Of a stretch of 64,000 nucleotides of DNA, positions 47,237 to 54,725 are shown in pieces. Each line of letters opens with the position of its first letter. The first letter of the stretch is position 1. The notes beneath the pieces are model-generated. The model did not search any database, was not told the DNA's origin, and worked only from the letters and a program-made list of their open reading frames with translations. Made by a program: the position numbers and the translations under genes. Source of the stretch: Dethiobacter alkaliphilus (lineage in GTDB: Bacteria; Bacillota; Dethiobacteria; DTU022; UBA8154); the NCBI GenBank assembly GCA_016841605.1, contig JAENYV010000016.1:1-64000 (forward strand), in the 5' to 3' direction.

Positions 47237-47752
47237 ATGCAAATAATGTGGAAACATTTATGTCCCCACCAGTATGTTGAAGATATCCAACAGATTAACC
47301 TGCAACATTTAATAGAAAAAGGGATTCGGGGTATTATCGCGGACCTGGATAACACCTTAGTGCCCTGGAATGATAATACACTTTTTCCGGAGGTTCTGGA
47401 GTGGGTCAAGGAAGTAAAAGAAAAAGGGTTTAAAGTCTGTATCGTCTCCAATAATCATCCCGAACGAGGAGAAAATTTAGCCAAAACTCTGGATGTTCCT
47501 GCTATTTGGAGAGCCGTAAAACCCAGGAGGGGAGCATTTCGCCGAGCTCTGGAAATTATGGACCTGAAACCTCCGGAGGTTGCCGTGGTTGGGGATCAGG
47601 TCTTTACAGATGTCCTGGGCGGAAATCGTCTTGGCGTGTATACCATCCTGGTACGTCCCCTCAATGGACGAGAATTTGTCGGGACCAGGCTGGTACGTAA
47701 ATTGGAAAAATTAGTTCTCTTTATGCTGAACCGCTCCAACAACCTGAAGTGA
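47237..47752 (+). CDS. YqeG family HAD phosphatase
   Basis: About 171 residues, HAD superfamily IIIA. Motif I IIADLDNTLVPW, motif II VSNNH, motif III/IV VVGDQVFTD. YqeG sits before yqeH/aroE in Bacillus; here it follows a c-di-GMP gene. ATG 47237 fits the AAAAGGGA site; ATG 47222 (overlapping the upstream stop) and ATG 47246 are alternatives. Confidence 0.88.
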   Translation: MQIMWKHLCPHQYVEDIQQINLQHLIEKGIRGIIADLDNTLVPWNDNTLFPEVLEWVKEVKEKGFKVCIVSNNHPERGENLAKTLDVPAIWRAVKPRRGAFRRALEIMDLKPPEVAVVGDQVFTDVLGGNRLGVYTILVRPLNGREFVGTRLVRKLEKLVLFMLNRSNNLK

Positions 47753-47793
47753 CCAAATTTGGCAGGTTTGGGTATAAAAATAAAACTATTTTG

Positions 47794-47824
47794 CCTTCTT
47801 TCTTTTTGGGAAGAAGGTTTTTTA
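47794..47824 (+). terminator. Terminator after yqeG
   Basis: CCTTCTT and AAGAAGG form a 7-bp stem with a 10-nt loop followed by TTTTTTT. It closes the HD-GYP/yqeG transcript ahead of the pilus locus. Confidence 0.75.
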
Positions 47825-47843
47825 TTTATTTATTTATTTATTT
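47821..47843. repeat. (TTTA)n microsatellite
   Basis: Nearly six tandem TTTA units directly after the terminator. Likely low-complexity intergenic DNA; copy number may vary. Confidence 0.8.
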
Positions 47844-47961
47844 GTTTTTAAAAAAGGTTTTATGTTATATTTTGCCGAATATAGAAGTATTATGCTCTGA
47901 TGCTTTGGCAGGATACAACAAGTAGGAATCAACAAGAAAGAAAAGGGGGTGAAGCAAAAAA

Positions 47962-48732
47962 ATGACTGCTTTGATGTGGATACAGGTATTAACACATATT
48001 TTCCTATTTGTTCTAGGACTCGTAATAGGCAGTTTTCTTAATGTAGTGATTCATCGCTTCCCGCGCCGGGAATCACTCATCAGGCCTCGCTCCTCCTGTA
48101 TCCATTGTAAAACAGCCCTGCAAGTTTCCGACCTTTTTCCTCTCTTCAGCTTTATCGCTTTAAGAGGGCGTTGCCGCTACTGCGGAGCCCGGATCTCCCG
48201 GCGCTATCCGCTGGTTGAACTGCTGTCTGCCTTAATCTTTATTTTTTGTCACGTTTCTTATGGATTTTCCCCCTTTTTCTTTAAGTATGCCGTCTTTTTT
48301 AGTATTCTTTTAGTTATATCTTTTATTGACCTGGACGAAAGCATTATTCCCAATCGCCTTGTCCTGCTTCTGCTGTTGTGGAGCATTGCCTGGCAGTTCC
48401 TCTACCCTGAAGTTCCGTTGACAGGTGCAACTCTCGGTTTGCTGGCCGGCGGAGGTCTATTTTTTCTCATCGCGGTCCTGAGTAAGGGTGGTATGGGAGG
48501 AGGCGATATCAAGCTGATGGCTGTCCTGGGCTTTGCAGTCGGCTGTCCCCTGGTCTTCGTAGTTTTTCTCCTCGCTTTTATCCTTGGTGCGGCTGTAGGT
48601 GTCGCTTTGTTAATCTATCGAAATAAAATGCGGCATGACCCCTTACCTTTTGCTCCCTTCCTTGCACTGGCCTTTTTTATCTCCGTTTTTTGGGGTTGGC
48701 AGATCTGGTACTGGTACACGTTATACCTTTAA
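47962..48732 (+). CDS. pilD: Prepilin peptidase (A24 family)
   Basis: A 256-residue membrane protein with about seven helices. N-terminal LGLVIGSFLNVVIHR, zinc-binding cysteine pairs CIHC and CRYC in the cytoplasmic domain, and the catalytic Asp residues in IDLDESIIPN and GGGDIKLM. It cleaves and N-methylates type IV prepilins or competence pseudopilins (ComC). A pilus ATPase gene follows after 26 bp. ATG with AGGGGGTGA. Confidence 0.95.
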   Translation: MTALMWIQVLTHIFLFVLGLVIGSFLNVVIHRFPRRESLIRPRSSCIHCKTALQVSDLFPLFSFIALRGRCRYCGARISRRYPLVELLSALIFIFCHVSYGFSPFFFKYAVFFSILLVISFIDLDESIIPNRLVLLLLLWSIAWQFLYPEVPLTGATLGLLAGGGLFFLIAVLSKGGMGGGDIKLMAVLGFAVGCPLVFVVFLLAFILGAAVGVALLIYRNKMRHDPLPFAPFLALAFFISVFWGWQIWYWYTLYL

Positions 48733-48758
48733 AAAATGTTTAAAGGAGCAGAAGGCTG

Positions 48759-49301
48759 ATGAGTAATAGAGAGGATATTAATGATGGGAAAAAAAACGCT
48801 TCCAGCCGTCCTGCGACTGATGACAGCGTAATTGAAGAGGTTAATAAAATACTGCAGGAAGGAACAGTCCGCGGTGCCAGCGATATCCACCTGGAACCGA
48901 CGGAAGACGGCCTTGCCGTACGCCTGCGTATTGACGGAATGCTCTATCCCCACCACACTTTTGCCAGGGAGATGATGCCCATGATTATCTCCCGTCTGAA
49001 GATTATGGCCGGTATGGATATTGCGGAAAAACGGCTTCCCCAGGACGGCAATATTTATCTTAGTGAAAACAACCGGAAAATCAACATTCGCGTTTCTATC
49101 CTTCCCGTAATATACGGAGAAAAAATGGTTTTACGCATTCTCGATCCGGCAGGATTAATCATGCCTTTGAATTCACTTGGCTTTAACGAAGAAAACCTCC
49201 TGAACTATTTATCTATCTTAAAGCAGGCCTGTGGCGGTATGGTTCTTGTTACCGGACCGACTGCTCCCGGAACGAAACTGCGACACATCAATATTGTTTA
49301 G
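48759..49301 (+). pseudogene. PilB/ComGA-type pilus assembly ATPase, 5' part, broken by prophage
   Basis: The N-terminal 165 or so residues match GspE/PilB ATPases: VRGASDIHLEP, RIDGMLYP, ISRLKIMAGMDIAEKRLPQDG, and GGMVLVTGPT. The Walker A should continue GSGKTTTLY, but reads GPTAPGTKLRHINIV and stops at 49301. The change falls where the serine-recombinase element begins, so the 3' part should lie beyond the right end of the element. The protein lacks the long N-terminal MshEN domain, resembling ComGA-type ATPases. As it stands it cannot bind ATP. Confidence 0.9.
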
Positions 49302-50888
49302 CAACTTTATGGCCAATTCCTCAGAATCTCCATCCCAGAATACTTTGTCGATTATCGTTCGGAGATAGGTCTTCTTTTCTCTGTTAGATAGGTTATCAAT
49401 TATGCCGGCAAAGTTTAGGATATTATTTACGACAAGCTCAAAACCCTCGGTCTCTTTTTCTTTTTCCTCTTTTTCTTTTTCCAACTTGGTGATCTCCTCA
49501 TCCAGCTTTTTCACTTCCTGGTCCCTGGCTTCAATCTGCGGTAGAATGTATTTAGATGCAGCAGCACTTTTGGAGACCTCACCGACAAGATTGTTTATTT
49601 CAGCTATAAGCCGTTCTTTCTTACTTTTTAGTTCGTCCAATACATTTGCCTTGTCTGGCAGTTTTTTCTCACTTTTAAGGGCGTGCAGTTCGGCTAGGAG
49701 GGCGTCTTTAGATTCGGATAGCTTAATTAGCTTGCCGACAACAGCATTGTCAGTATTGGCCCCATTAGCATTCGTATTCTGGCATTTTTCTTTAGATATA
49801 AATTTCAAATTGCAAGTGTAATAGTGTTTGACAGTTCCGTCTTTCTTTTTTGGACCATATGTAACATTCATTGGAGCTCCGCATTTTGCGCACCGGATAA
49901 GACCGCTAAGTAGAGCAATCTCGGAAGTTCCTGACCTCGGCAATTTCATACTATTTTTATCCATCTGATACTGTACTTTCAGCCATTTTTCAGAAGATAT
50001 ATAGCCTTCGTGCTTAGCAACGGCTCCGATCCATTCGTTGAAGTCATTCTTTCCACTTTTTTTGTCTACTTTGTTGTATAGTAAAATGGCCCGTTTACTG
50101 TTAATCCTGTCCTGGCCTGCCATTGCGATGCCTTTTCCCTGAAGATATTTAAAAACTGCGTTATCGGCCTTCGCATAGACAGGGTTACGAAGAATATCGG
50201 AAATAACGTGTTTAGAATAGAAAGTACCAGTCTTGGTTGTAATATTATTTTGGATAAGAAATTTCTGGACCTGATGAATTGAGCCCAACTCCAGGTATTT
50301 ATCGTAAATGAATTCGATTTGTTGCATTTCGTCCGCGATAGGGTTCAACTTTACCAGGGAACGCTCTTTGTATTCTTCGTCGAGGTAATTGACTCGTTCA
50401 GACTCAAAGCCGAAAGGGGCAGGGCCTCCCAGCCAACGGCCCGTCTTGGCAAGTTCCAACATATTGTCCCGGACGCGTTCCGCTATGGTTTCTCGCTCCA
50501 GCTGAGCGAAGACGGAGGCAATGAACATCATGGCTCTCCCGAGGGGAGTAGAGGTATCAAATTGCTCTCTAATGGAAACGAAGGAAATGCCATGGCTCTG
50601 AAGCTCTTCAATGAGGGAGGAGAAGTCGGCAATATTTCTGCTAACCCTGTCCAGCCGGTAGCAAATTAGGACGTCAAATTTCTTGCTTTTTGCATCCTGG
50701 AGCATTTGCTGGAAGCGGGGCCTGTCCACGTTGCCACCGGAAAATCCTTCGTCTTCGTAAATTGTATATTCTAAATCCGAAGGGCCGCAGTGTTTTTCGG
50801 CATAGTCCCGGCACATTTCTATTTGATTTTCGATGGATTCACCTTTACCGGTGAATTTTGATTTACGGCTGTAGATAGCTATTTTCAT
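49218..50888 (-). CDS. Large serine recombinase (site-specific integrase)
   Basis: A 556-residue integrase. N-terminal resolvase domain MKIAIYSRKS with the catalytic Ser in SRKS, ICYRLDRVSRN and the downstream Arg region; recombinase domain (about 160-300); a zinc ribbon CAKCGAP...YYTC...C (about 355-400); then a long coiled coil (about 420-500). It integrates the element without host factors. Start ATG 50888 gives the family N-terminus; the frame opens at 50930. Its last ~11-14 codons run across the junction into pilB DNA, so the C-terminus differs between integrated and excised forms. Confidence 0.95.
   Translation of the reverse strand: MKIAIYSRKSKFTGKGESIENQIEMCRDYAEKHCGPSDLEYTIYEDEGFSGGNVDRPRFQQMLQDAKSKKFDVLICYRLDRVSRNIADFSSLIEELQSHGISFVSIREQFDTSTPLGRAMMFIASVFAQLERETIAERVRDNMLELAKTGRWLGGPAPFGFESERVNYLDEEYKERSLVKLNPIADEMQQIEFIYDKYLELGSIHQVQKFLIQNNITTKTGTFYSKHVISDILRNPVYAKADNAVFKYLQGKGIAMAGQDRINSKRAILLYNKVDKKSGKNDFNEWIGAVAKHEGYISSEKWLKVQYQMDKNSMKLPRSGTSEIALLSGLIRCAKCGAPMNVTYGPKKKDGTVKHYYTCNLKFISKEKCQNTNANGANTDNAVVGKLIKLSESKDALLAELHALKSEKKLPDKANVLDELKSKKERLIAEINNLVGEVSKSAAASKYILPQIEARDQEVKKLDEEITKLEKEKEEKEKETEGFELVVNNILNFAGIIDNLSNREKKTYLRTIIDKVFWDGDSEELAIKLLNNIDVSQFRSGSSRSGNKNHTATGLL
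49245..49280. other. Left attachment junction (attL) of the prophage
   Basis: pilB homology is good through ACCGGACCGACTG (about 49251-49263) and lost immediately after. A large serine recombinase reads toward this point from the right. Integrases of this class cross over at a 2-bp core, which should lie in or near this segment; the exact dinucleotide cannot be set without attR. Confidence 0.7.
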
Positions 50889-51085
50889 ACGAACACCTCG
50901 TTTATACAGAATGAAAGCAAGTATGGTCAAGTTGGTTTAACAATTATAGTAAATGAAGTTTTAAGAAAAGTAATTAGCATTTAATTTGTAACTTTTATAA
51001 ATTCTTCCCTAATACATAGAAGGATATATTAGATTTATATAGAAGTAAATACCAAAAATATATGTAATGCAATGCGAGGGAAAAT

Positions 51086-52165
51086 ATGTTAAGATTACAA
51101 GACATATTGTATTTAAGCGATTTTACACGTTTACCTAAAAATCTTCTAAAAGATATTTGCACTGAGCTAAATATGGAAAGCAATGGCTCCCTATTCGATC
51201 TTGGAGAAAAAGTCTATAACGAATTAGAAGATAATTATAGTACAGTAATAGAAATGTGTGCTGACAAAATTTTTTGCGGAAAGACTGCTGCTACATGGTA
51301 TAAATTCGATCAAGATAGTTTAGGTAATCTAGACAGTTTACAAAGCGTAATTACAAAAAATTTAGGTTTTAACCCATTTGAGGATATTAAACTACCGCCA
51401 AAAGAGGAACTGTCAACACAGCCGCAAATTATTAGCGGGATAGTTGGCCAACAAAACGATTGTTTCTTAAGATTTATTGTAAAAAATGGTATAAGAAGAG
51501 ATTATTATGGTTCAAATTCTGAAGCTGTTGTGCAACCTGAAATTATTACAGCATACATTGATATTAATAATGGAATTATAGAAGTTCGTACAGACTCAAA
51601 GAAAGCAAACAAAGTAGCAGAGTCTTTTGTACGAGCTATAGGTCAAACAATATCATTAAATCACAGTACTTTGCTTGCCCCTTTTGGCAATAATGTAGAA
51701 AATTTTGCTGACGCACTTAAGGGTGAATTAATTGATGCTACCTCAAAGCCAGAGTTATTATTAGAAAATTTTACAGAAGAGCAAGGTCAAGCGGTTGTAG
51801 ACATTTTGATTGCTCTTGAAAATTATTTTGAAGAAGATGATATAGAACAATTGCAAATTTGTCTACAAGATGCAAATAATAAGTTCGGCGCACATATTGC
51901 TACTGTACCGTTTAGAGCGTTGATATTGACTGGTATGGAAAAGGTAGGCATGGGAAGCCTCAGAGAATTAAGAGGAATGCCTTTATATGATTGCTTTAAA
52001 CCTTTCTTACAGCATCAGGGAGGATATATCGCATTTCCCTTTACACATGCTGGAATAGAAAGTGCATATACTATTAGAGTAGGATTAACTACAAACAGTA
52101 TATATTTTAGCACACCAGCGAATGAAGAGATACTTCGATTTGTGAGAGAACAGCTTTTTGTATAA
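51086..52165 (+). CDS. Unknown cargo protein, 359 residues
   Basis: Not recognised. A soluble-looking, acidic protein without signal peptide or membrane helix and no familiar catalytic motif. The middle (about 125-190) contains YIDINNGIIEVRTDSKKANK, which reads as a beta-rich domain; the C-terminal ~110 residues end GGYIAFPFTHAGIESAYTIRVG. It is AT-rich and the first of three co-oriented genes between the integrase and the repressor region, the usual place for lysogenic cargo (defence, exclusion or fitness genes). The ATG follows GAGGG. The 197-bp gap before it, shared with the integrase, presumably holds divergent promoters. Confidence 0.75.
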   Translation: MLRLQDILYLSDFTRLPKNLLKDICTELNMESNGSLFDLGEKVYNELEDNYSTVIEMCADKIFCGKTAATWYKFDQDSLGNLDSLQSVITKNLGFNPFEDIKLPPKEELSTQPQIISGIVGQQNDCFLRFIVKNGIRRDYYGSNSEAVVQPEIITAYIDINNGIIEVRTDSKKANKVAESFVRAIGQTISLNHSTLLAPFGNNVENFADALKGELIDATSKPELLLENFTEEQGQAVVDILIALENYFEEDDIEQLQICLQDANNKFGAHIATVPFRALILTGMEKVGMGSLRELRGMPLYDCFKPFLQHQGGYIAFPFTHAGIESAYTIRVGLTTNSIYFSTPANEEILRFVREQLFV

Positions 52166-52186
52166 AATCCATAGGAGGTTCTTTCT

Positions 52187-52636
52187 ATGCGATGGAAAGA
52201 AAAAAGAAAAATCGAAAAGTTTATTGAAACCATCGCATTCAGCGCCATTAAAAGATTTTATCCAACAGCTGTTGCAAAGCACACAGGTATACCTGTTGAT
52301 GAAGTGTTTCAGCTATTATTAGAGATGTGCGAATCTGGACAACTTAAACTAGTCTGGGAAGTAAGATGTCCAGGCTACAATTGTGCTCGAACCTTAGTAA
52401 CATTTACAACCAAAGAAAACCCTCCAGTGGAGTATTTTTGTTCTACATGCGGCGAGAATATAGAAATTGATAACAGTAATATTTTCCCAGCTTTTGAGGT
52501 AGCAGAGGAGTTTCGTGATTATATAAGAGAAGAAAGTAAAAAAAAAAATCTCTTAAGGTTGAGGGTAGTTTTATTGACTTGGTTGGCCCCCCTATCCCTG
52601 TTAGCTCTTTGGGTTTCGGTTTTTCTCCAGGTTTAG
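52187..52636 (+). CDS. Winged-helix/zinc-ribbon protein with C-terminal membrane helix
   Basis: A 149-residue protein. Residues about 10-55 look like a winged helix (AVAKHTGIPVDEVFQLLLEMCESGQLKLVW); two cysteine pairs follow (CPGYNC near 63-68 and CSTC near 85-88), a likely zinc ribbon; the last ~20 residues are hydrophobic (VVLLTWLAPLSLLALWVSVFLQV), a possible tail anchor. Function unknown. ATG 52187 has AGGAGG. It begins 21 bp after the previous gene, so the two are probably one operon. Confidence 0.7.
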   Translation: MRWKEKRKIEKFIETIAFSAIKRFYPTAVAKHTGIPVDEVFQLLLEMCESGQLKLVWEVRCPGYNCARTLVTFTTKENPPVEYFCSTCGENIEIDNSNIFPAFEVAEEFRDYIREESKKKNLLRLRVVLLTWLAPLSLLALWVSVFLQV

Positions 52637-52710
52637 AAAACATTATCAAAAATAAAGATGTTATAATTTTTGTGCAAATGGTAAATGGGATGGTTAATGG
52701 AGGGATTAAT

Positions 52711-53025
52711 ATGGGAGATAGAAAGATAGAAAATAGTTTTAATCAAGCAAACATTAAAGGAACGAATGTGCAGGGAGATAATGTTCAATTAGACTATAAT
52801 GAAGGAATTCCAACGGAATTGTTTCAGCAATTAATGCAAGATATAGGAAAAATAAAAGATGAAGAAAAAAAGGAATTAGCAAAGCATTTTGCAGAAGAAA
52901 TTCAAAAAGCCGCATCTGAAAGAAATTTTGATAAAGCTAAAAAGGGATTAAAATGGCTTTCGGGAATTCTCACGACTACAGCTTCATTAGCTAGCATTGC
53001 AACTTTTTTGGGAATTGTACTTTAA
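52711..53025 (+). CDS. Small protein with NxxGxNVQGDN motif and C-terminal membrane helix
   Basis: 104 residues, unknown. The N-terminus has Asn/Gly-rich repeats (SFNQANIKGTNVQGDNVQLDYN), then a helical charged segment (about 35-80), and a hydrophobic C-terminus (about 84-104). Such N-rich starts joined to helices and a membrane segment are seen in several phage-encoded and NTPase-associated proteins, but I cannot name the family. ATG 52711 has GGAGGG 6 nt before; the frame opens at 52579, overlapping the previous gene. Confidence 0.65.
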   Translation: MGDRKIENSFNQANIKGTNVQGDNVQLDYNEGIPTELFQQLMQDIGKIKDEEKKELAKHFAEEIQKAASERNFDKAKKGLKWLSGILTTTASLASIATFLGIVL

Positions 53026-53229
53026 GATTAAAATACCAGCTTTTCCATCAGTTGCAGATTCCTTCTCATTAGAAGCCAGGTTAATCACAAAAGGATCCTC
53101 GGCTTCCAAAAAAATAGCTGCCATGAAGGCCCTGGAGAGTAAGATGGAGACCGGGCTGGAGAGGAAACACTTAACCCACTTAAATAAATTTACAACCGTT
53201 GAAGAAAAACGAATATGTAATCAATAACT

Positions 53230-53481
53230 TTAATTTATTTCCCATATTCCTTTAGGAGTACTATCGGCTGGTTTTAAAATACCTTTTTTCCTTAACTGAG
53301 TTGCCTGCCATCTGATACGGTACTGCCAGGTAAAAAACAAGTCTCCAGACTTACGCAATTCGCTTTCGTAATTATTCCAAACATATTTACAAATTTCTAC
53401 TAATGATGCTCTTCCCCCATAATATCTTAAAGCTTCAATTATCATGTTACTCAGGTCATCCATGGTAATCATATTAAGCAT
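53230..53481 (-). CDS. Small winged-helix protein (Mrr N-terminal-like)
   Basis: An 83-residue protein resembling the winged-helix N-terminal domain of Mrr-type restriction proteins: MIIEALRYYGGRASLVEICKYV, then YRIRWQATQLRKKGILKPADS and a final GIWEI. No nuclease domain follows, so it is a free-standing DNA-binding domain or truncated. The ATG is close behind AGGGGG; internal ATG at 53472 is possible. The 204 bp between it and the cargo operon hold no convincing gene. Confidence 0.6.
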   Translation of the reverse strand: MLNMITMDDLSNMIIEALRYYGGRASLVEICKYVWNNYESELRKSGDLFFTWQYRIRWQATQLRKKGILKPADSTPKGIWEIN

Positions 53482-53487
53482 GTCCCC

Positions 53488-53640
53488 CTAAGCTTTTTTG
53501 CCCTTCTTCTTCAACTTCTCCAGCAACTCCCCGATCTTTTCCTGCTGCTTCATTTCGCCCTCCGGATCCAACTCAAAGTTCACATCCAACCAACTACCCT
53601 CGCGGGCCTCAGGGGGGGGGGAGGAGCTGCCGGGGACGTT
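53488..53640 (-). pseudogene. C-terminal remnant of an unknown gene
   Basis: On the minus strand an open frame without start codon reads VPGSSSPPPEAREGSWLDV, continues acidic, and ends in a Lys-rich helix (LLEKLKKKGKKA) with a stop at 53488-53490, 6 nt before the winged-helix gene. It is GC-richer than both neighbours and begins right after the stop of the 53640 gene, so it may be the tail of a gene whose 5' part was replaced. A G10 run interrupts it. Confidence 0.4.
53612..53621. repeat. Poly-G tract (G10)
   Basis: Ten consecutive G on the plus strand within the remnant. Such tracts slip during replication; length may also be a sequencing artefact. Confidence 0.8.
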
Positions 53641-54149
53641 TATAATTTAATAGTTAATCCCTCACCAATACATTCAATCAGCACTTTCATAATATAATCC
53701 AGATTTTTTCGTTGATATGGATTTCCCAATTGTTTCATAAGGATTTCGGCCAAGGATAATCTATGCATATTTTTACCGTCAAAATTATCATAATGGCAGA
53801 TAAATTCATCTGCTAAAATTTTTATTGCTTTTCTAATTGTTAAGTCAGATTCTTCGTAGAATTCCTCGTTTAACATGTCATCAATCTTTTTTGCTAACAA
53901 TTCTTCTCCAACCTTTCGTAGTAATATTTGTACTGTATAATTATTTTTGTTCCTTTCGCTTTCAATGCACATTGCCCGAAGCTGTACGACAATAATATCC
54001 AAATATGTAATAACATCAATATCTTTATTACCAAATGTGTTAATTTCTCGAAATCTCTTATACCTCCTGAGCAAAAGTGCAAAGTGAACATTAAAATTCT
54101 TAATATACTCCATTAAACGCAATTGTTCTGCATATGTCTCATCATCCAT
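53640..54149 (-). CDS. Hypothetical protein, 169 residues
   Basis: Not recognised. An all-helical, AT-rich protein without membrane segments; features include YIKNFNVHFALLLRRYKRF near the N-terminus and DEFICHYDNFDG in the second half. It has no clear enzyme motif. It starts 18 bp after the ImmA-like protease gene in the same direction and lies in the lysogeny cassette, so it is probably another moron gene. Confidence 0.65.
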   Translation of the reverse strand: MDDETYAEQLRLMEYIKNFNVHFALLLRRYKRFREINTFGNKDIDVITYLDIIVVQLRAMCIESERNKNNYTVQILLRKVGEELLAKKIDDMLNEEFYEESDLTIRKAIKILADEFICHYDNFDGKNMHRLSLAEILMKQLGNPYQRKNLDYIMKVLIECIGEGLTIKL

Positions 54150-54167
54150 TACCTATCCATCCTTTCT

Positions 54168-54590
54168 CTACTCTCCCCAATATACTTTTACAAGCTTGGC
54201 AGGCACCCTGCTTCTGGCTGCATAATTTTCAACCGTTTCTCCATATTCCGGAGGCTTGTCCATTAGAAGCATTGCCGCAAAAAGGTCTGCTTCGCGTTCA
54301 TATCGCCCTGGGACAAAATAAGTGTTTTCTTTAATAAAGAAATAACCGACATTCGCAGGGTGAAGCTCCTTGTGGCCGATTTCGTGAGCGATGATGGCTC
54401 GCTTTTCCGGTTCCGGCAGATTAGCTTTAACTCCGATAATTTTTCTCCCATTCAAATAGAAGATAAGTCCCCGAATTTTTTTAAAAGCATATTCAAATAC
54501 CTCAATACCCAGGTAGTCCGCCAATTCATGCGGGCACCTGGTTTTATATTTTCGAATTAGGCGGCTTACAGAATTTTTAATATGGCTCAT
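54168..54590 (-). CDS. ImmA/IrrE family metallopeptidase
   Basis: A 140-residue protein with the zinc protease motif HEIGH (about residues 68-72) preceded by EKRAIIA and followed by YEREADLFAAMLLM, which supplies the third ligand. In ICEBs1 and phages, ImmA cleaves the CI-like repressor to induce excision; the repressor gene is two genes upstream. That makes this the likely anti-repressor of this element. Confidence 0.9.
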   Translation of the reverse strand: MSHIKNSVSRLIRKYKTRCPHELADYLGIEVFEYAFKKIRGLIFYLNGRKIIGVKANLPEPEKRAIIAHEIGHKELHPANVGYFFIKENTYFVPGRYEREADLFAAMLLMDKPPEYGETVENYAARSRVPAKLVKVYWGE

Positions 54591-54725
54591 AAAATCACCT
54601 GTCGGTATTTGTATTTTTTTGTCGAAAACTTTATAAAGTAGAAAAACTACCTTGCGGTAGTTATTTATAATTTTAATGATTAAATTTTTGCAGTATCATG
54701 ACAACTCCGTTCTGTTTCTTTCCGA

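Noticed and set aside
47821-47843. CRISPR or other functional tandem array
   Set aside because: It is a simple 4-bp microsatellite; no CRISPR-like spaced repeats were noticed anywhere in the window.
52997-53227. 76-residue ORF after the cargo operon
   Set aside because: It overlaps the previous gene's end, lacks a ribosome site at its start and has no recognisable features, although its second half has a gene-like composition.
53640-54590. Toxin-antitoxin pair (protease plus 169-residue protein)
   Set aside because: HEIGH proteases can accompany Xre antitoxins, but here the protease fits the ImmA role with its repressor, and the other protein shows no toxin motif.
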